Origin: Roseiarcus sp963784805
Lineage (GTDB): Bacteria; Pseudomonadota; Alphaproteobacteria; Rhizobiales; Beijerinckiaceae
DNA length: 64,000 nt
Direction: 5' to 3'
Assembly: GCA_963784805.1 (NCBI GenBank)
Contig: CAWASR010000019.1
Span: 1 to 64,000, forward strand
Shown in pieces: positions 25,801-34,605 of the stretch. Position 1 is the stretch's first letter. The number at the start of each line of letters is the position of its first letter. Below the pieces are notes generated by a model. That model was not told where the DNA came from. It did not search any database and worked only from the letters and a program-made list of their open reading frames with translations. Both the position numbers and the translations under genes were made by a program.

Positions 25801-26283
25801 TCATGACCCTTGCGAACGCGACTGGGCGAGGATCCTTTGCGCCTCGCCGATCTGGGCGAGGACTTCGCGCAGCGTCGTCAGTTCATCCGCGGCGAAGCGC
25901 GCGCTCATTGGATCGCCGCGCGGCGCCGTTTGCTCGGAGTCGGATGTCTCGGCGCGGGTCCTGGTTTCGGACGGCTCACGCATTTCCAGCGGCTCGAGCG
26001 ATCGCCGCGGGTCGAACGACGCGGTTTCGGCCACAACCTGCAGGCCCCGCTCCTTGAACAGTTTCTGGACGCCCTTGATCGTGTAGCCTTCGTCATACAA
26101 CAGGCGCCTGATGAGCCGGAGCCGCTCGATGTCGTCGGGCCGATAGTAGCGGCGACCGCCTGCCCGCTTGAGCGGCCGAATCTGGGGAAACCGCGTCTCC
26201 CAGAAACGCAGAACGTGCTGCGGCAAATCCAGTCCGTCCGCGACTTCGCGGATCGTTCGGAAGGCCTCGGGACTTTTTTCCAT
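25801..26283 (-). CDS. MerR-family transcriptional regulator
   Basis: A 160-residue protein with an N-terminal winged-helix MerR domain (FRTIREVADGLDLPQHVLRF, RRYYRPDDIERLRLIRRLLY) and a variable C-terminal half that lacks metal-binding cysteines. The placement ihfA-merR-tRNA-Pro is a conserved order in Hyphomicrobiales. It is co-directional with and 118 bp downstream of ihfA. It may regulate fatty-acid or nucleoid functions, but no target can be read from sequence. Confidence 0.9.
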   Translation of the reverse strand: MEKSPEAFRTIREVADGLDLPQHVLRFWETRFPQIRPLKRAGGRRYYRPDDIERLRLIRRLLYDEGYTIKGVQKLFKERGLQVVAETASFDPRRSLEPLEMREPSETRTRAETSDSEQTAPRGDPMSARFAADELTTLREVLAQIGEAQRILAQSRSQGS

Positions 26284-26401
26284 TGCCTTGCTCGTCGATG
26301 ATCGAGGGCGACAAGAGAATCACCGCTCGCCCTCGCCTGGGGCAGCCCATTATCGTTTGATTGGCGCGCGAAAGCCAGAGGCGGTCCTTCGCGGCGTCAG
26401 C

Positions 26402-26741
26402 CTATTGTTTTTCGGAGCCGGATTCGCGTCCGTTGATTTTCGCCTTCAGCACATTCGACGGCTTGAAGACCATTACCCGGCGCGGCAGGATCGGCACCTC
26501 TACGCCTGTCTTTGGGTTTCGACCGATCCGCTCTCCCTTGGAACGGATGACGAAAGAACCGAAACCGGAAAGCTTCACGGTTTCGCCGCGCGCGGCCGCG
26601 TCGCAAATTTCGTCCAGCACCGACTGAACGAGTTCGGCCAACTCCGTGCGCGACAGTCCCACGCGCTGATACACGATCTCCGACAGATCGGCGCGAAGTC
26701 ACGGTTTTCCCGCTCTCGCGATCAATTTTCTCGTTTAGCAT
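26402..26741 (-). pseudogene. ihfA: Integration host factor alpha subunit, 5' frameshift
   Basis: IHF-alpha bends DNA as a heterodimer with IHF-beta. The body is intact (YQRVGLSRTELAELVQSVL, GRNPKTGVEVPILPRRVMVF, FKPSNVLKAKIN). The normal ATG at 26741 with a good RBS gives MLNEKIDRESGKTVT, then loses frame. Removing one A of the pair 26696-26697 restores VTRADLSEIVYQRVG. Translation of the intact part would need an internal GTG at 26674, losing about 20 residues of the first helix. This is either a genuine single-base insertion or a sequencing error. Confidence 0.85.
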
Positions 26742-27021
26742 CCTGAGCCTCAAAACGAAGGCGCCAGCGCACGAGCGCGAGCCCTCAACCCCAGCGGCAG
26801 GCGTGACGCATCGGCGCCAATTTCATCATTGTTGGACTTTATTTTCATGTTCGGCAAGTCCATAACCGCCCTACACACGGCGGACTCGAAGCACAACTCG
26901 CAATCGGGTCTCTTGCGCGGTCGCGATGCGAGGGCCTAGCCTCACCCCGACGATCGAGCCGCGCAAATCGCGCGCGGCCACTTCCGAAGCCGACCCTAGC
27001 AAATGATGTAAGGAGTGTCGA

Positions 27022-27792
27022 TTGAGCGCGCCCGATTCGGACGGATCGACTCGGATCGTTCTGGTGACGGGAGCGTCTCGCGGGATCGGGCGCGCTGCGG
27101 CGATCGCCTTCGCACGCTCTGGCGCCCATGTCGTTGCGCTCGCGCGCACGCAGGGCGCGCTCGAGGAACTCGACGACGAGATCGGCGCTCTGCGCCGAGG
27201 AGACCCCAGCCCGGCAACGCTCGTTCCGATGGACTTGCGTGACCATGCCGCCATCGATCGGCTCGGCGAAGCGCTGTATCGCCGGTGGGGCCGACTCGAC
27301 GCCTTTGTCGGCAACGCCGGCGTCCTGGGCCTCCTCACGCCACTCCATCACCTCGATCCGAAGGAATGGGATGACGTAATGGCGGTCAATGTCACCGCCA
27401 ATTGGCGCCTGGTTCGCTCGCTCGACCCACTGCTGCGCCGCTCCCCCGCGGGGCGGGTGGCCTTTGTTACCTCAGGCGCGGCGAGCAGGGCGGAGCTTAG
27501 GGCCTATTGGGGTCCATACGCGATCTCAAAGGCCGCCCTCGACGCCCTCGCGCGCACCTATGCCGCCGAGACCCTCAACACCTCGAACATTCGCGTCATG
27601 CTCGTCAATCCGGGACCGTTGCGCACCATGATGCGCGCCAAAGCGATGCCGGGAGAGGACCCGACGACCCTGCGAACGCCCGAGGAATTGGCGCCCAAGA
27701 TCGTCGAGATCTGCTCGCCCCAGTGGACCGACACCGGCAAATTGTACGATTTTCCCTCCGGCGAGGTTCTTAGTTTCCGCGGCCCCGCATAG
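27022..27792 (+). CDS. SDR-family NAD(P)-dependent oxidoreductase
   Basis: A 256-residue classical SDR: TGASRGIG cofactor loop (about 16-23), NAG motif (VGNAGVL), catalytic Ser (TSGAASR) and YxxxK in YWGPYAISKAAL. The start is TTG at 27022, supported by AAGGAG six bases upstream; no ATG lies before the conserved Rossmann strand. The downstream IRVMLVNPGPLRTMMRAKAMPGE segment resembles short-chain dehydrogenases that flank purF in rhizobia. Substrate unknown. Confidence 0.88.
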   Translation: MSAPDSDGSTRIVLVTGASRGIGRAAAIAFARSGAHVVALARTQGALEELDDEIGALRRGDPSPATLVPMDLRDHAAIDRLGEALYRRWGRLDAFVGNAGVLGLLTPLHHLDPKEWDDVMAVNVTANWRLVRSLDPLLRRSPAGRVAFVTSGAASRAELRAYWGPYAISKAALDALARTYAAETLNTSNIRVMLVNPGPLRTMMRAKAMPGEDPTTLRTPEELAPKIVEICSPQWTDTGKLYDFPSGEVLSFRGPA

Positions 27793-28029
27793 GGTTCGGC
27801 TGCCGCGTCCGCTGAGATTCGCCTTGCGTCGGCGGCAAAGTCCCGATATGGAAGCGCCCTCGTTGCGTCCCGCTGGGGGCTGAACGGAAGTCTGCGCGCC
27901 CAAAGGCGTTCGGAAGGACTGTGGATGGTCCGGCTTCCCGTGTTCCCGCCTTCGAACGATCCGGTTCGAGCCTTTCCCGGGCTCGAAGGGCTCCGCGTGG
28001 GATCCGCAAGCGAAAAGGAAAGGCACGAC

Positions 28030-28455
28030 ATGGCTCTTTACGAGCATATTTTCCTTGCGCGCCAGGACGTCACGGCGCAGCAGGTCGAAGCGCTGACCGA
28101 CCAGATCAAGGCGAAAATCGCTTCGCTTGGCGGCGCGGTCACCAAGGTGGAGCCGTGGGGGCTGAAGTCGCTTGCGTTTCGGGTCAAGAAGAATCGCAAG
28201 GCTCATTTCACGTTGCTCAATATCGCCGCGCCCTCGGAGGCGGTGGTCGAACTGGAACGTCTCCTGAGCATCAACGAAGACGTGATCCGTTTCCTCACCA
28301 TACGCGTCGAGGAGCATGAGGCCGGTCCGTCGGCCATGGTGCGCAGGCGCGACGACGCCGAGCGCGACGAGCGCGGCTCGCGCGGGCCGCGCGGCGATCG
28401 CCCTGACCGCCCCCCGCGCCGCCCGCGCGATGATACGAATATTGGAGTCAACTGA
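28030..28455 (+). CDS. rpsF: 30S ribosomal protein S6
   Basis: A 141-residue bS6. It begins MALYEHIFLARQDVTAQQ and contains GLKSLAFRVKKNRKAHF and LLSINEDVIRFLTIRV. A charged Arg/Asp-rich tail of about 40 residues extends beyond the core, usual in alphaproteobacteria. The ATG at 28030 was preferred to an upstream in-frame extension because GAAAGGCACGAC provides an RBS. The stop overlaps the rpsR ATG by one base. Confidence 0.95.
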   Translation: MALYEHIFLARQDVTAQQVEALTDQIKAKIASLGGAVTKVEPWGLKSLAFRVKKNRKAHFTLLNIAAPSEAVVELERLLSINEDVIRFLTIRVEEHEAGPSAMVRRRDDAERDERGSRGPRGDRPDRPPRRPRDDTNIGVN

Positions 28456-28691
28456 TGGCCGCCGCGCCCCGCCGCCCCTTCTTCCGCCGACGAAAGTCCT
28501 GCCCTTTCTCCGGCGCCAATGCGCCCAAGATCGACTACAAGGACACTCGCTTGCTTTCGCGCTACGTTTCCGAGCGCGGCAAGATCGTGCCCTCCCGGAT
28601 CACGGCGGTTTCGGCAGGCAAGCAGCGCGAACTCGCGCAGGCGATCAAGCGCGCGCGCTTTCTGGGTCTGCTGCCTTACGTCATACGCTGA
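28455..28691 (+). CDS. rpsR: 30S ribosomal protein S18
   Basis: A 78-residue bS18, RRPFFRRRKSCPFSG then IDYKDTRLLSRYVSERGKI and QRELAQAIKRARFLGLLPY, all diagnostic. It keeps a Cys in KSCPF (zinc-ribbon remnant type). It is coupled to rpsF, and the rpsF-rpsR-DUF2232-rplI order is standard for Hyphomicrobiales. Confidence 0.96.
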   Translation: MAAAPRRPFFRRRKSCPFSGANAPKIDYKDTRLLSRYVSERGKIVPSRITAVSAGKQRELAQAIKRARFLGLLPYVIR

Positions 28692-28820
28692 CGCTCTACG
28701 GGCGGCTGCGCCGCCGTCACGTCTCGAACCGTTGCGTTGGCCCTTGCCGGACGCGGCGGTAGTTGGATCGGGCGGTCCGCCCGTCTCCTAACCGCAAGTC
28801 AACGCGGGACAGCGCTCGCC

Positions 28821-29804
28821 ATGTTCCATCGATTCGCCGTCGCGATTGGCGCCGGATGCACCGCCGCCCTCCTGTTCGCCGTGAGCGCGCAAACAAGCGT
28901 TCTCGCGATGGCGCTCGCCTATCTCGCCCCACTGCCGATCATGATCGCGACGCTGGGCTGGGGGCTCGACAGCGGCGCGATCGCGACCGCGATTTCAGTC
29001 GTCGCACTCGTCTTCCTCGCCGAGCCCATGTCCGCGCTTTTGTTCGCCGCCTCGGTTGCGGCGCCCGGTTGGATCCTGGCCGCCTTCGTCGTAACGCCGG
29101 TCGCTCGATACCTCGGCGTGCGTCCCGCGGCCTCTCCGATCTATGCTTCGGTCGGCGCGATCATCTCGCTGGCTGCGGTGATCGGAATCCTCGCCGGCGC
29201 CGGTGCGCTGACGACCATTATTATCGTCTACGGCAGCTATGACGAGGGCGCGCGGCAGGTAGCCGCCGCGCTTGCCGTTCTGGCGGGCAAGGCCTTCGAC
29301 GGCGCGCGGAGCACCATGTCCGCGAAGGAATTCGCCCATGCGCTTGTCCGCTTCGGTCCGCCAGCGATCGCCGGCTCGACTCTGTTGATGTTGAGCGTCA
29401 ACCTCTATGGCGCGGCGCGTTCGGCACAGCTTTCGCATCGCCTCGCCAGGCCTTGGCCGGACCTGCCGACGTCGCTACGCCTTCCCTGGCCGATGGGCGT
29501 CGTGCTCCTGATTTGCCTTGCGGCCTCTTACGCCCTGCCCTCGCCGGAAGCGCACTTTTTCTCGGTTGGCGTCGGCGGGTTGGGCGGCGCCTTCATTTTG
29601 CAGGGTCTCGCCGTCGCGCACGCCCTGTCGCGCGGCGTACGCCTCGTCAGGCCGCTAATGCTCTTTCTGCTCTACGTATGCTGCGTGCTGCTGGCGAAAT
29701 TCATGCTTCCGGTCGTCGCAGCGCTCGGACTCGTCGATGCTTTTGTCAAGCTGCGCGCCCGCGCAACTCTCATGCCAACCCCTCAGCCAACAGCACGCAA
29801 GTAG
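28821..29804 (+). CDS. DUF2232 polytopic membrane protein
   Basis: A 327-residue protein with about eight membrane helices, starting MFHRFAVAIGAGCTAALLFA. The DUF2232 features are the N-terminal helices with LAPLPIMIATLGWGLDSG, the middle SMSAKEFAHAL-like loop (here TMSAKEFAHALV) and the C-terminal GLAVAHALSRGVRLVRPLM. Its function is unknown, but it is consistently encoded between rpsR and rplI in alphaproteobacteria. A frame extension to 28737 lacks homology. Confidence 0.85.
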   Translation: MFHRFAVAIGAGCTAALLFAVSAQTSVLAMALAYLAPLPIMIATLGWGLDSGAIATAISVVALVFLAEPMSALLFAASVAAPGWILAAFVVTPVARYLGVRPAASPIYASVGAIISLAAVIGILAGAGALTTIIIVYGSYDEGARQVAAALAVLAGKAFDGARSTMSAKEFAHALVRFGPPAIAGSTLLMLSVNLYGAARSAQLSHRLARPWPDLPTSLRLPWPMGVVLLICLAASYALPSPEAHFFSVGVGGLGGAFILQGLAVAHALSRGVRLVRPLMLFLLYVCCVLLAKFMLPVVAALGLVDAFVKLRARATLMPTPQPTARK

Positions 29805-29813
29805 GAGAAGACC

Positions 29814-30389
29814 ATGGACGTTATTTTGTTGGAGCGCGTCGGCCAGCTCGGCCACATGGGCGACACGGTTCGGGTCAAGGACGGCTACGCCCGAAATTTC
29901 CTCCTTCCGCGCGGCAAGGCCTTGCGCGCGACCGACGCCAACAAGAAGAAGTTCGAGGCTCAGCGCGCCGAGCTCGAAGCGCGCAACCAGGAGCTCAAGC
30001 GTAACGCGGGCGAGGTATCGGCGAAGGTCGACGGGGCGACGGTTGTGATCATCCGTCAGGCCGGGGAGACGGGACAGCTTTACGGTTCGGTTTCCGCTCG
30101 CGACATCGCCGAGGCGCTGACCGCCGCCGGGCATGCCGTTCAGCGGGCTCATGTCGCGGTTCAGCATCCGATCAAGACGCTTGGCCTGCACACCGTGCCG
30201 ATTCATCTACATCCCGAAATCGAGGCGAAAGTCGCGGTCAACGTCGCCCGCTCGCCCGAGCAAGCGGAGCGTCAGGCGCAAGGCGAGGACCTCACGGTTC
30301 GCGAGCAAACCTCGATGGACGACCTTGGCCTGGAGGTCGGCAAGGCGCTTGCCGAGGCCGGTCCGGGGGAAAGCCTCGATCGATCGTGA
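29814..30389 (+). CDS. rplI: 50S ribosomal protein L9
   Basis: A 191-residue bL9. The N-terminal RNA-binding domain MDVILLERVGQLGHMGDTVR then DGYARNFLLPRGKALRAT is canonical. A long connecting helix and a C-terminal domain (LYGSVSARDIAEAL, IKTLGLHTVPIHLHPE) follow. A 30-residue charged tail is typical for the order. RBS GGAGAAG lies just upstream. Confidence 0.96.
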   Translation: MDVILLERVGQLGHMGDTVRVKDGYARNFLLPRGKALRATDANKKKFEAQRAELEARNQELKRNAGEVSAKVDGATVVIIRQAGETGQLYGSVSARDIAEALTAAGHAVQRAHVAVQHPIKTLGLHTVPIHLHPEIEAKVAVNVARSPEQAERQAQGEDLTVREQTSMDDLGLEVGKALAEAGPGESLDRS

Positions 30390-30477
30390 ATTGAGGGTGG
30401 CGGCGAATCAACGTTATTGGGGCGCAGAGCTGTCCAAAATTCGCTCCGCGATCGCCGGGTCGCGATTCTAACCGTTC

Positions 30478-31485
30478 TCAGCCAAACCGAAATTCGCTTA
30501 CGTGGCGATATTCCGAGTCTGGCCGCAACACGCAGTCGGTGAAGTGACGCCGGTTCGGCGAATCGGGGAACGCCTGCGGCTCGAGGCAGAGACCGGCATG
30601 CGCGCCGTAACGTGCGCCCCCCAGCCCAGGAACCGGACAATCGAGCTTGGCCGCGTCATAGAGCTGAACGCCCGGCTCTGTGCTGAAGAGCGACATGGCC
30701 AGACCGTTCCGCAGGGAGCGCAGGAGCGCAACTGGCGTGAGGCCGTTGGCCTCAGGCTGGCGGGAAGCGACGAAATTGGTGTCGTATGTGGTCCCGTCCG
30801 AAGCGCGCACAGGACGCGCGACCCGAAAGTCGTACGGCGTCCCGGCGGCCAAGAGAATCTCGCCAGTCGGAATCAGCTCGGCGTCTGCGGGCGTGTAAAA
30901 ATCCGAGAGCAGCGTCAGCTCGTGCTGGAGAATGTCCGGCGATCCGTCGAGATTGAAATAGGCGTGCTGCGTGAGATTGATGATCGTCGGCCTGTCCGAG
31001 ACCGCGGTAAGTTCTACCCGTAGCGTCGCAGGCTCCAGCATCCGATAGACGCAAGTCGCAGTCACTGCGCCGGGAAAGCCGGCGTCGCCGTCAGGCGAGT
31101 CGATTGACAGCGAAACCGACGAGGCGTCGTGAGCGCCGAGCTTCCAGAGCCGGCGCCCAAATCCTTTCGGGCCGCCGTGCAGCGTATGTTTTTCGCCGGG
31201 CTCCCGTTCGAGCTGATAGACGACGCCATCGATGGCGAAACGGCCGTTGGCTATTCTGTTTGCGAAACGTCCTGGAACGGCCCCGAAATGCGGCGAATGG
31301 GCAATGTAGTCCTCCAGCGTGTTCAGTCCCAAGATGACGCGCTGCGGGCCGCCGGCCGTAGGGACTACGAGGTCGCGCAGCACCGCGCCCCATGTGAGGA
31401 TTCTCGCGCTCGCGCCTGCCTTGGATTCGATCGCGACTTCGATCACCGGCGCGTCGTCGATCTGGCCGAAGACATGTGCGCTCAA
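30478..31485 (-). CDS. galM: Aldose 1-epimerase
   Basis: Interconverts alpha and beta anomers of aldoses in the cytoplasm. The 335-residue protein has the mutarotase signatures GRFANRIANGRFAIDG, HTLHGGPKGFGRRLW, NLTQHAYFNLDG (catalytic His) and CLEPQAFPDSPN (catalytic Glu). The TTG start overlaps the stop of the upstream uracil-DNA glycosylase gene, so the two are co-transcribed. Confidence 0.93.
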   Translation of the reverse strand: MSAHVFGQIDDAPVIEVAIESKAGASARILTWGAVLRDLVVPTAGGPQRVILGLNTLEDYIAHSPHFGAVPGRFANRIANGRFAIDGVVYQLEREPGEKHTLHGGPKGFGRRLWKLGAHDASSVSLSIDSPDGDAGFPGAVTATCVYRMLEPATLRVELTAVSDRPTIINLTQHAYFNLDGSPDILQHELTLLSDFYTPADAELIPTGEILLAAGTPYDFRVARPVRASDGTTYDTNFVASRQPEANGLTPVALLRSLRNGLAMSLFSTEPGVQLYDAAKLDCPVPGLGGARYGAHAGLCLEPQAFPDSPNRRHFTDCVLRPDSEYRHVSEFRFG

Positions 31486-32199
31486 CTTTCTTCCTCCCCT
31501 CGTACGAACCGCGTTGGCGCGCCCTCATGCGCGCTCGCGCGCCCTGCCCCCTCCGCGCGATCGAACTCAGCGCGGATCGATGCGAAGACATCTCGAAACG
31601 CCGCGGCCGTCAATACGCCGGTGTTGGTGTTGTAGCGCGAGCAATGATAGCTGTCGAAGAGAAGAGGCTTGGCGGCTCCGAGCGCGTGGCGGGCGGCATG
31701 AGCGAAGGGGAATTGGGCCACTCGCACGCCGAAGGCGCGCAATGCGCTCTCGTGCGCGATCCGTCCGAGCGCCAGCACGATTCGCAAGCGGCCGAGCGCG
31801 GCGATCGATTGCGTGAGGTATCGGCGGCAGGTTGCGATTTCTTGCGGAGTTCGGCTTGTTCTGGGGCGGAACGCAACGAACGGAGTTGACGATCGCACAG
31901 TCGACAAGCCCCAGCCCGTCGTCGGGGCGACCGTCATAACTGCCCGACGCGAATCCGAATCTGAGCAGCGTCTCGTACAACAGGTCGCCGGCATAGTCGC
32001 CGGTAAACGGGCGTCCGGTCCGGTTTGCCCCCCGCAGGCCCGGAGCAAGCCCGACGATCAGCAGGCGCGCGTCCGCTTCGCCGAATGAGTTCACGGGCGC
32101 GTTGGACCAATCGGGAAAGGCGGCGCGGTTCATGGCCCGAAATTGGGCAAGCCGCGGGCAATCGGCGCAGTCGCGCGACGGGCTGACGTCAAATGCCAT
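31482..32199 (-). pseudogene. Uracil-DNA glycosylase, family 5 (UDGb) type, single-base frameshift
   Basis: Frame 1 (from 32199) gives the N-terminal half with VGLAPGLRGANRTGRPFTGD, the UDGb motif A, and NSVRCVPPQNKP. Frame 2 continues without a gap as TPQEIATCRRYLTQSI and HCSRYNTNTG (C-terminal DNA-intercalation motif) to the stop at 31482. Removing one T of the pair at 31850-31851 joins the two frames into one normal-length protein of about 238 residues. The enzyme would excise uracil and other deaminated bases. Located between a NYN-domain gene and galM. Confidence 0.85.
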
Positions 32200-32231
32200 C
32201 GCGCTGCAGCCTTCCCCTTTGGAGCGCCAGG

Positions 32232-32843
32232 CTATTCGCGCACTTCTTCCTCAACCGGGGGTTGAAGCGGGGCGTAGGCATGGCCGCGCCGATGGTCTGC
32301 GGCGCGGACCGGCCGATCGCCCGGATCGCGTCCGATGCGCTGTATCAAGTGCACCAGATCGATGAATTCGTCCGCCTGTCGGCGCAACTCGTCGGCGACC
32401 ATCGGCGGCTGGGTCGAGACCGTGGACACCACCGCCACGCGCACGCCCTTGCGCTGAAGCGCTTCGACAAGAGAACGGAAGTCGCCGTCGCCCGAAAACA
32501 GAACCATCAAGTCAACTCGGTCGGCCATCTCCATTGCATTGACCGCGAGTTCAATGTCCATGTTGCCCTTGACCTTGCGGCGTCCGGTCGAATCGACAAA
32601 CTCTTTGGTCGGCTTCGTAACGACCGAATATCCATTGTAATCAAGCCAATCTACCAACGGTCTGATAGAAGAATACTCCTGATCGTCAATGAGAGCCGTA
32701 TAATAATAGGCCCTTATCAAGCGTCCTTTGGCTTGAAACTCTTTTAGTAGACGTTTATAGTCGATATCGAAACCGAGAGCCTTCGCGCTTGCATACAAAT
32801 TAGCCCCGTCGATGAACAGGGCGATCCTTTCCACAGTTGACAT
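32232..32843 (-). CDS. NYN-domain protein (LabA/DUF88 family)
   Basis: A 203-residue PIN-like nuclease-fold protein starting MSTVERIALFIDGANLYASA. Conserved acidic residues fall in FIDGAN, KGNMDIELAVNAM and LFSGDGDFRSLVEAL, the putative metal site of NYN proteins. These are likely RNases of unknown target. The C-terminus is a basic, His-rich extension. The 5' half of the gene is clearly more AT-rich than its neighbours. Confidence 0.9.
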   Translation of the reverse strand: MSTVERIALFIDGANLYASAKALGFDIDYKRLLKEFQAKGRLIRAYYYTALIDDQEYSSIRPLVDWLDYNGYSVVTKPTKEFVDSTGRRKVKGNMDIELAVNAMEMADRVDLMVLFSGDGDFRSLVEALQRKGVRVAVVSTVSTQPPMVADELRRQADEFIDLVHLIQRIGRDPGDRPVRAADHRRGHAYAPLQPPVEEEVRE

Positions 32844-32932
32844 TTTGTGTTTCTTTTCGTGTTTTGACGACCAACGTTTAGCCCGCGAATTTAGCGCCGG
32901 TAGATCCTAATGTCACATTCATTAGTCCGCAT

Positions 32933-33217
32933 TTAAGGCTTAATTCGACTTACGACAACTCGTGCTATCCAGTCACCGACCTTCCGCGGGTCGTCTATAC
33001 CCCATTTGACCTGCCACCCGGCCACGCGCCAGAGGCGACCTCTTTCGCTCATTCGGCCCCGCAGCCGCGCATCTATTAAGACAAGGCGGCGGCGGACGGA
33101 ATTAAGAATAGGCATCCCGACGAAAAAATCCACACCTTCCCGCTTAAAATCCGCGTGATCGTCGTTCCGAGCGGCGAAGTTTCGGCGGGGCGTCAGTATC
33201 GACCGGCAAAACAACAT
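32933..33217 (-). CDS. Possible 94-residue orphan protein
   Basis: An open frame from ATG 33217 encodes a basic protein including RRNFAARNDDHADFKREG and WRVAGWQVKWGIDDPRKVGD. Composition is protein-like and moderately AT-rich, unlike random antisense frames here, and nothing else occupies the 32844-33439 gap. I recognise no family and see no clear RBS. Confidence 0.35.
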   Translation of the reverse strand: MLFCRSILTPRRNFAARNDDHADFKREGVDFFVGMPILNSVRRRLVLIDARLRGRMSERGRLWRVAGWQVKWGIDDPRKVGDWIARVVVSRIKP

Positions 33218-33439
33218 CGAGTTCGACTTGACGGGAGAAACCGCTATAACCTGTTCACGGACCGGATGATTGACGGAGCCTGCGCGCCAGCCTGCGGTTC
33301 GTCTGGTCGAATGGCCGCATTGACGTCTCCGCGGCTGTGGCGTCTGGTGGCTCTCGAGCCGGTTCCCGCAAGGCGGGGACGAGAAAGCGCAAAGCGATTT
33401 TCCGGCCGCGCTTCGGCCGCATGCAATGTGGGAGGGGCT

Positions 33440-34291
33440 ATGAAACTGGTTCGATACGGCAGAGAGGGCAAGGAAAAGCCCGGGCTGATCGACGGCGCCG
33501 GAAAATTGCGCGATCTCAGCGATGTGGTCGCGGACATTGACGCCGACACGCTGCGCCCGCGCGCGCTGTCGCGTTTGGCCAAGCTCAAGCCCGAGTCCCT
33601 GCCCGCGGTGCGCGGCGCGCCGCGCGTTGGCCCGTGCGTGGCGCGGGTCGGCAATTTCATCGCAGTCGGCCTCAACTATGCCGACCACGCCGCCGAGTCC
33701 GGCATGCCCGTTCCGAAAGAGCCGGTTCTGTTCAGCAAGATGACCTCCTGCATCGTCGGCCCGAATGACGACGTCGTGATCCCGAGGGGATCGAAGAAGA
33801 CCGACTGGGAGGTGGAGCTCGCGATCGTGATCGGATCGCGGGCGAGCTACGTGAGCGAGGGCGAGGCGCTGTCCCATGTTGCGGGATATTGCGTCTGCAA
33901 CGACGTCTCCGAGCGCGAGTTCCAGCTGGAGCGCTCCGGGCAATGGGTGAAGGGCAAAAGCTGCCCGACCTTCGGCCCGCTCGGCCCGTGGCTGGTGACG
34001 CCGGACGAGATCAAGGACGTGCAGGCGCTCAACCTGTGGCTCGACGTCAACGGCGAGCGGATGCAGACCGGATCGACGGCGACGATGGTTTTCGGCGTCA
34101 GGACCCTCGTCTCCTACATTTCCCAGTTCATGATCCTCGAACCCGGCGACGTCATCACCACCGGCACCCCGCCCGGCGTCGGGTCGGGCAAGAAGCCGCC
34201 GCGCTTTCTCAAAGCCGGCGACACCATGTCGCTCGGGGTCGACGGCCTGGGACAGCAGGCGCAGCGGGTCGTCGCCTGGAAGGCGGACTGA
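33440..34291 (+). CDS. Fumarylacetoacetate hydrolase (FAH) family protein
   Basis: A 283-residue FAH-fold enzyme. The N-terminal cap begins MKLVRYGREGKEKPGLID. The catalytic domain contains GLNYADHAAESG, metal-binding TDWEVELAIVIG, CNDVSEREFQ, and GTPPGVGSGKKPP. These enzymes cleave or isomerise beta-diketo acids in aromatic and sugar-acid catabolism; the family includes 2,4-diketo-3-deoxy-L-fuconate hydrolases, but the substrate is not evident. The start was chosen for GGGAGGGG six bases upstream. Confidence 0.9.
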   Translation: MKLVRYGREGKEKPGLIDGAGKLRDLSDVVADIDADTLRPRALSRLAKLKPESLPAVRGAPRVGPCVARVGNFIAVGLNYADHAAESGMPVPKEPVLFSKMTSCIVGPNDDVVIPRGSKKTDWEVELAIVIGSRASYVSEGEALSHVAGYCVCNDVSEREFQLERSGQWVKGKSCPTFGPLGPWLVTPDEIKDVQALNLWLDVNGERMQTGSTATMVFGVRTLVSYISQFMILEPGDVITTGTPPGVGSGKKPPRFLKAGDTMSLGVDGLGQQAQRVVAWKAD

Positions 34292-34297
34292 GCTTCG

Positions 34298-34603
34298 GTG
34301 AGGGGCCTGCGGTCCTGGACAGGCGCCGCCTTCGCCGCTCTCTACGCGCTGCTGTTTGTCGCGCTCTACGTCGACTATCTGCGGCGCCAGGGAACCTGGT
34401 TCGCGGATCTTCCGCTGGTGCTCGCCGCCCTGCCCTTCACTCTTGTCATGCGTGCGCTCAACGGCGGCGCCTACACCCTCGGCGGCGACATGACGGGAAG
34501 AGTCGTCCTTGCGGGCCTCTTCTGCACCGCGCTGGCCTACGTGGCGGGCCTCGTCCTCGAAGCCGCCGTTCGCGCGGTAGTCCGCCTGGCCCGCCCACGC
34601 TGA
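34298..34603 (+). CDS. Small integral membrane protein, unknown
   Basis: A 101-residue protein with GTG start, 6 bp after the FAH gene. It has three hydrophobic helices (AAFAALYALLFVALYV, LPLVLAALPFTLVM, VLAGLFCTALAYVAGLVLEA) and a basic C-terminus. No family recognised. It is probably expressed with the FAH gene and converges on argC with 2 bp between ends. Confidence 0.65.
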   Translation: MRGLRSWTGAAFAALYALLFVALYVDYLRRQGTWFADLPLVLAALPFTLVMRALNGGAYTLGGDMTGRVVLAGLFCTALAYVAGLVLEAAVRAVVRLARPR

Positions 34604-34605
34604 CA

